Assembly (NCBI RefSeq): GCF_041260155.1
Contig: NC_091930.1
Span: forward strand, 41,372,096-41,436,095
Source: Ptychodera flava
Lineage: Eukaryota > Hemichordata > Enteropneusta > Ptychoderidae
Direction: 5' to 3'
DNA: 64,000 bases
The position numbers and the translations under genes were made by a program. The notes below the pieces were generated by a model. It had not been told where the DNA came from, made no database searches, and was given only the letters and a program-made list of their open reading frames with translations. Positions 61,522 to 64,000 of the stretch are shown here, piece by piece (the first letter of the stretch is position 1; every line of letters starts with the position of its first letter).

Positions 61522-62640
61522 ATGGCTAATCAAACGCAAGTCGAACTGGACGAAGACATTCGCGAAATCTTTCGCTTAGCTGAAGAACTTGGCGTGACGG
61601 AAACCGATGGGTTTTTTACTGAGGAGGAGCGAATACAACCGGCTCCGACTGTGACTACAGCTCAGCTTCCGACCGCGACCCAAAGTTCGCGATACGTCGA
61701 TTTTTCGGAAATCGACAAACAACATCTCGTCGAGGAACAACGTAAGAAAAACACCGTAAGAGCTACGAGTTGTGCTGTCAACCAGTTTCAAAAATGGATG
61801 ACAGCAATGCGACAAACTGAGACGAGACCTGTACACGAAATTCCTCCGGTCGAACTTGACGGCTATCTCGGCAGTTTTTTTGCAGGTGTTCGGCAAAAAG
61901 ACGGCGCGGAATATGAACCTGACACCTTGACATCATATCAGAGGGGAATCGACTGCTACCTCAGTGAGAACGGATACGCGTATTCCATCTGTCGCGATCT
62001 GCAATTTTGACATTCGCAGGAAACACTCAAGGCGAAACGTTCTCAGTTAAAATCGCAAGGTAAGGGAAATAAGCTAAACGCTGCTGAAGAGCTCTCCGAA
62101 CGTGAAGAAGATACTCTGTACGAGAAAGGCGTCATCGGCACGCACAGCCCGGAAGCGTTGTTGTTTCTCGTTTGGTTGAACAACCAAAAGCACTTCGGCT
62201 TCCGGGGATATCAAGAAAGTCGGCAGATGCTATGGGGTGACGTTACCTTAAAGAAGACCGTTGACAACATCGAGTATTTAGAGTTCAATGAACGGGAAAA
62301 CAAAACAAGATCGTCCGGCAAAGGTAACGAACAACAGCGGGCGTATCCACCGAAAACCTTCGCGGTTCCCGATGACCCCACTCGATGTCCCGTATTTGCA
62401 TACAAACAGTATGCACTCATCGGCCTCCATCACGCCTCGGTAGCGACGCGATTTTTATCTCGCGATTAATTATAAGCCGGAAACCAATCTCTGGTACAAG
62501 CGTCAGCCGATGGGTGCAAATAAACTGGACACCATCCTCAGCACAATGTGTGACAAGGCGGGCATAACCAGTAAAAAAAAAAACTAACCATAGCATTCGG
62601 CGTTCTACCATCCGGCGTTTAGGGACGATTCAGAATTTAC
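61522..62640 (+). pseudogene. Crypton-like tyrosine recombinase (DUF3504 family), decayed
   Basis: Frame from ATG 61,522 has an acidic N-terminus, then a core-binding domain (RKKNTVRATSCAVNQFQKWM; YEPDTLTSYQRGIDCYL). An in-frame TGA (62,008-62,010) interrupts it; the same frame then gives LKAKRSQLKSQGKGNK and HFGFRGYQESRQMLWGD. The end needs two frame changes near runs of T (62,452) and A (62,573-62,583): NYKPETNLWYKRQPMGANK and TNHSIRRSTIRRLG, the H-x-x-R catalytic box. The last Tyr region is absent. DUF3504 proteins (KCTD1, ZMYM, QRICH1 relatives) derive from Crypton transposons. No terminal repeats are expected. More GC-rich than the surroundings. Confidence 0.78.
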
Positions 62641-62659
62641 TTCCAGGGGGAGGGTGGAG

Positions 62660-62775
62660 GATTTTCTATTTTCTCGGTGATTTTTTTCCATGGCCCCCCC
62701 CCCTAGTAAATTATAGAAAAAATCTAGGCCCCCCCCCCCTCATCATTCCTGTTTTTTTCCATGGCCCCCCCCTAA
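62660..62775. repeat. Degenerate C-rich / CCATGG repeat
   Basis: The unit TTTTTTTCCATGGCCCCCCC occurs twice, with an inverted-looking TCTAGGCCCCCCC copy between. Low-complexity tail next to the recombinase remnant. Confidence 0.6.
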
Positions 62776-62779
62776 TATA

Positions 62780-64000
62780 TACATGCATGCTTATACGGTA
62801 CATTATAGACATATCTAGTCTAACAAGTTGCAGGAACTGTAGGGCCTAGTGGACATTGATCGATGATATAACAAATCATTTCAGGATTATGTGACTATAA
62901 AAAGAATGATTTGCAGGGACTGCAAGTGGCACACTTTTGGAAAGGGTAGCAATAAACATATCTGGTTGTAAATTTCTGAAGAAAAGTTAATTACTAAATA
63001 TGAATACTTTTTTCGTTATGTCTCACTGATACATATGATGCACACAAAGACAAGCAAAGATGTCAGTTAGAAATGGTGAACAGAAAATCAGAGGAGCAGA
63101 TAATTGGCAAAGTGATATATATCTTGAAGTTTAATGGTACATCTCATTTGCAGATATCCAGATATTTCTGGAAAGTGAGATGTACATGTACATGCACACG
63201 TTCAGCATACATTTTCATTTGATGATGCTGAATATTTGCAGACTCACGGTGAAAGTTTTAAACATTAGGAATTAAAATTGGTGAAAGCCAACTTGTTTTT
63301 AATTTTCTCTTTTTTTCTAATTTGGTTATCATAAAACCAAGTTGCTGCCACTGAAAGCAACAATGCTGAGGAATATTTTAGAACATTTCTTGAACAAAAC
63401 ACCTTATCCAAAACATGAATTCACATGTTATTCTGCTCATTCCATTCACAATCCAATGTTCATATTAAAATGCAGATAACCCTGTGTAAGTCAAAATTCA
63501 CATTTTGTCAGCAGTATTTTTCAAAATTGACAGAGCATTCATATTTCAATTTTTTTTTAACAAACTTTAATTTTAGAATAGTCATGATGCGCATGTTTTC
63601 AGATGACATGAAACAATACATGTTAATTTGTTTTTTTTGCCTTTTCTGCCAGCCGCCACTGTGAAATCTTTGATTATACATATCAGAATGAATTGGACAC
63701 AAAAGTATTAGCATCAATACACAATGTGTAAGCCTATCCACATTTCTCCTAGCCTCATACACACTGAGATCACTTCTTGGACTACAGCAAATTTCTTGTG
63801 TACACAATATTTCAACAATCCGACACCATAGCATTGGTGCAGTGCCACATGATCTTCTGGATGCACATACAGGATTATTGGAAAATCAACCCTTTTGTAA
63901 ATTTTTCACCATATATTTTTGACAGTAATACATAATATTTTTATTTTCAACATTAAAACCTATTTGTTGAAAAGCACCTTGAAGATGAGACGGCCATAAA
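62780..64000. other. No gene seen
   Basis: AT-rich sequence with short unrelated frames on both strands; nothing with coding character or known motifs. Confidence 0.5.

Noticed and set aside
1-64000. CRISPR arrays, operons, rRNA and tRNA genes
   Set aside because: The window is eukaryotic; tandem arrays are simple microsatellites without spacers, and no tRNA or rRNA structure was recognised by eye.

Overview
This is a eukaryotic nuclear window: intron-rich genes with GT/AG junctions, abundant microsatellites, inverted-repeat (foldback) elements and several transposon superfamilies, and no operon-like structure. An LTR element with Ty3/gypsy-type enzymes in a Ty1/copia-like order (integrase before reverse transcriptase), a Crypton-type tyrosine recombinase, TTAA-bounded elements with a THAP remnant, and PARP14-type RRM domains together suggest an invertebrate deuterostome (hemichordate or cephalochordate-like). 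The phylum is inference; no rRNA or mitochondrial marker is present.

Layout. The convincing host genes all lie on the minus strand and belong to one family. Gene 1 (about 1-6.5 kb, running off the left edge), gene 2 (about 31.07-35.51 kb) and gene 3 (about 52.43-59.70 kb) are multi-exon genes whose ordered pieces are: an N-terminal alpha/beta segment with a hydrophobic-WTE-like motif (genes 1 and 2), a PARP14/PARP10-type RRM with a GGGD or GGSD turn (genes 1 and 3), several coiled-coil exons, and a protein-kinase-like C-terminal domain. In all three the catalytic motifs are lost, so they look like pseudokinases. A short related gene (16.87-18.60 kb) carries an RRM without coil or kinase, and an isolated exon at 7.40-7.66 kb carries another WTE-like segment. 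Exon lengths and intron phases are conserved between paralogs (212-bp C-lobe exons in genes 1 and 3, 50-bp subdomain IX exons in genes 2 and 3), which supports the models.

Mobile DNA. 10,333-16,598 is a near-complete LTR retrotransposon of the Gmr1-like type with 569-bp LTRs, a tRNA-Pro-type primer binding site and a 4-5 bp target duplication. 19,847-24,244 is a 4.4-kb element with 27-bp inverted ends and a TTA duplication (PIF/Harbinger-like ends). Three elements bounded by TTAA with AGGG-type ends lie at 22,618-22,967, 45,354-48,050 (carrying a degraded THAP domain, Kolobok-like) and 51,462-52,069. A decayed Crypton/DUF3504 recombinase lies at 61,522-62,640. Several foldback elements, a 2.2-kb-spaced tandem duplication (37-41 kb) and local repeats at 27-29.6 kb fill much of the rest.

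Quality. Nearly every interrupted coding stretch, in both host exons and the retrotransposon, is explained by one missing base, usually in a homopolymer, and the two LTRs differ only by single-base indels. That pattern points to consensus errors in a long-read assembly rather than to many independent pseudogenes.

Working hypothesis (inference): a local expansion of RRM-coiled coil-pseudokinase proteins, whose architecture suggests an RNA- or ligand-sensing scaffold that multimerises and signals through a non-catalytic kinase fold.
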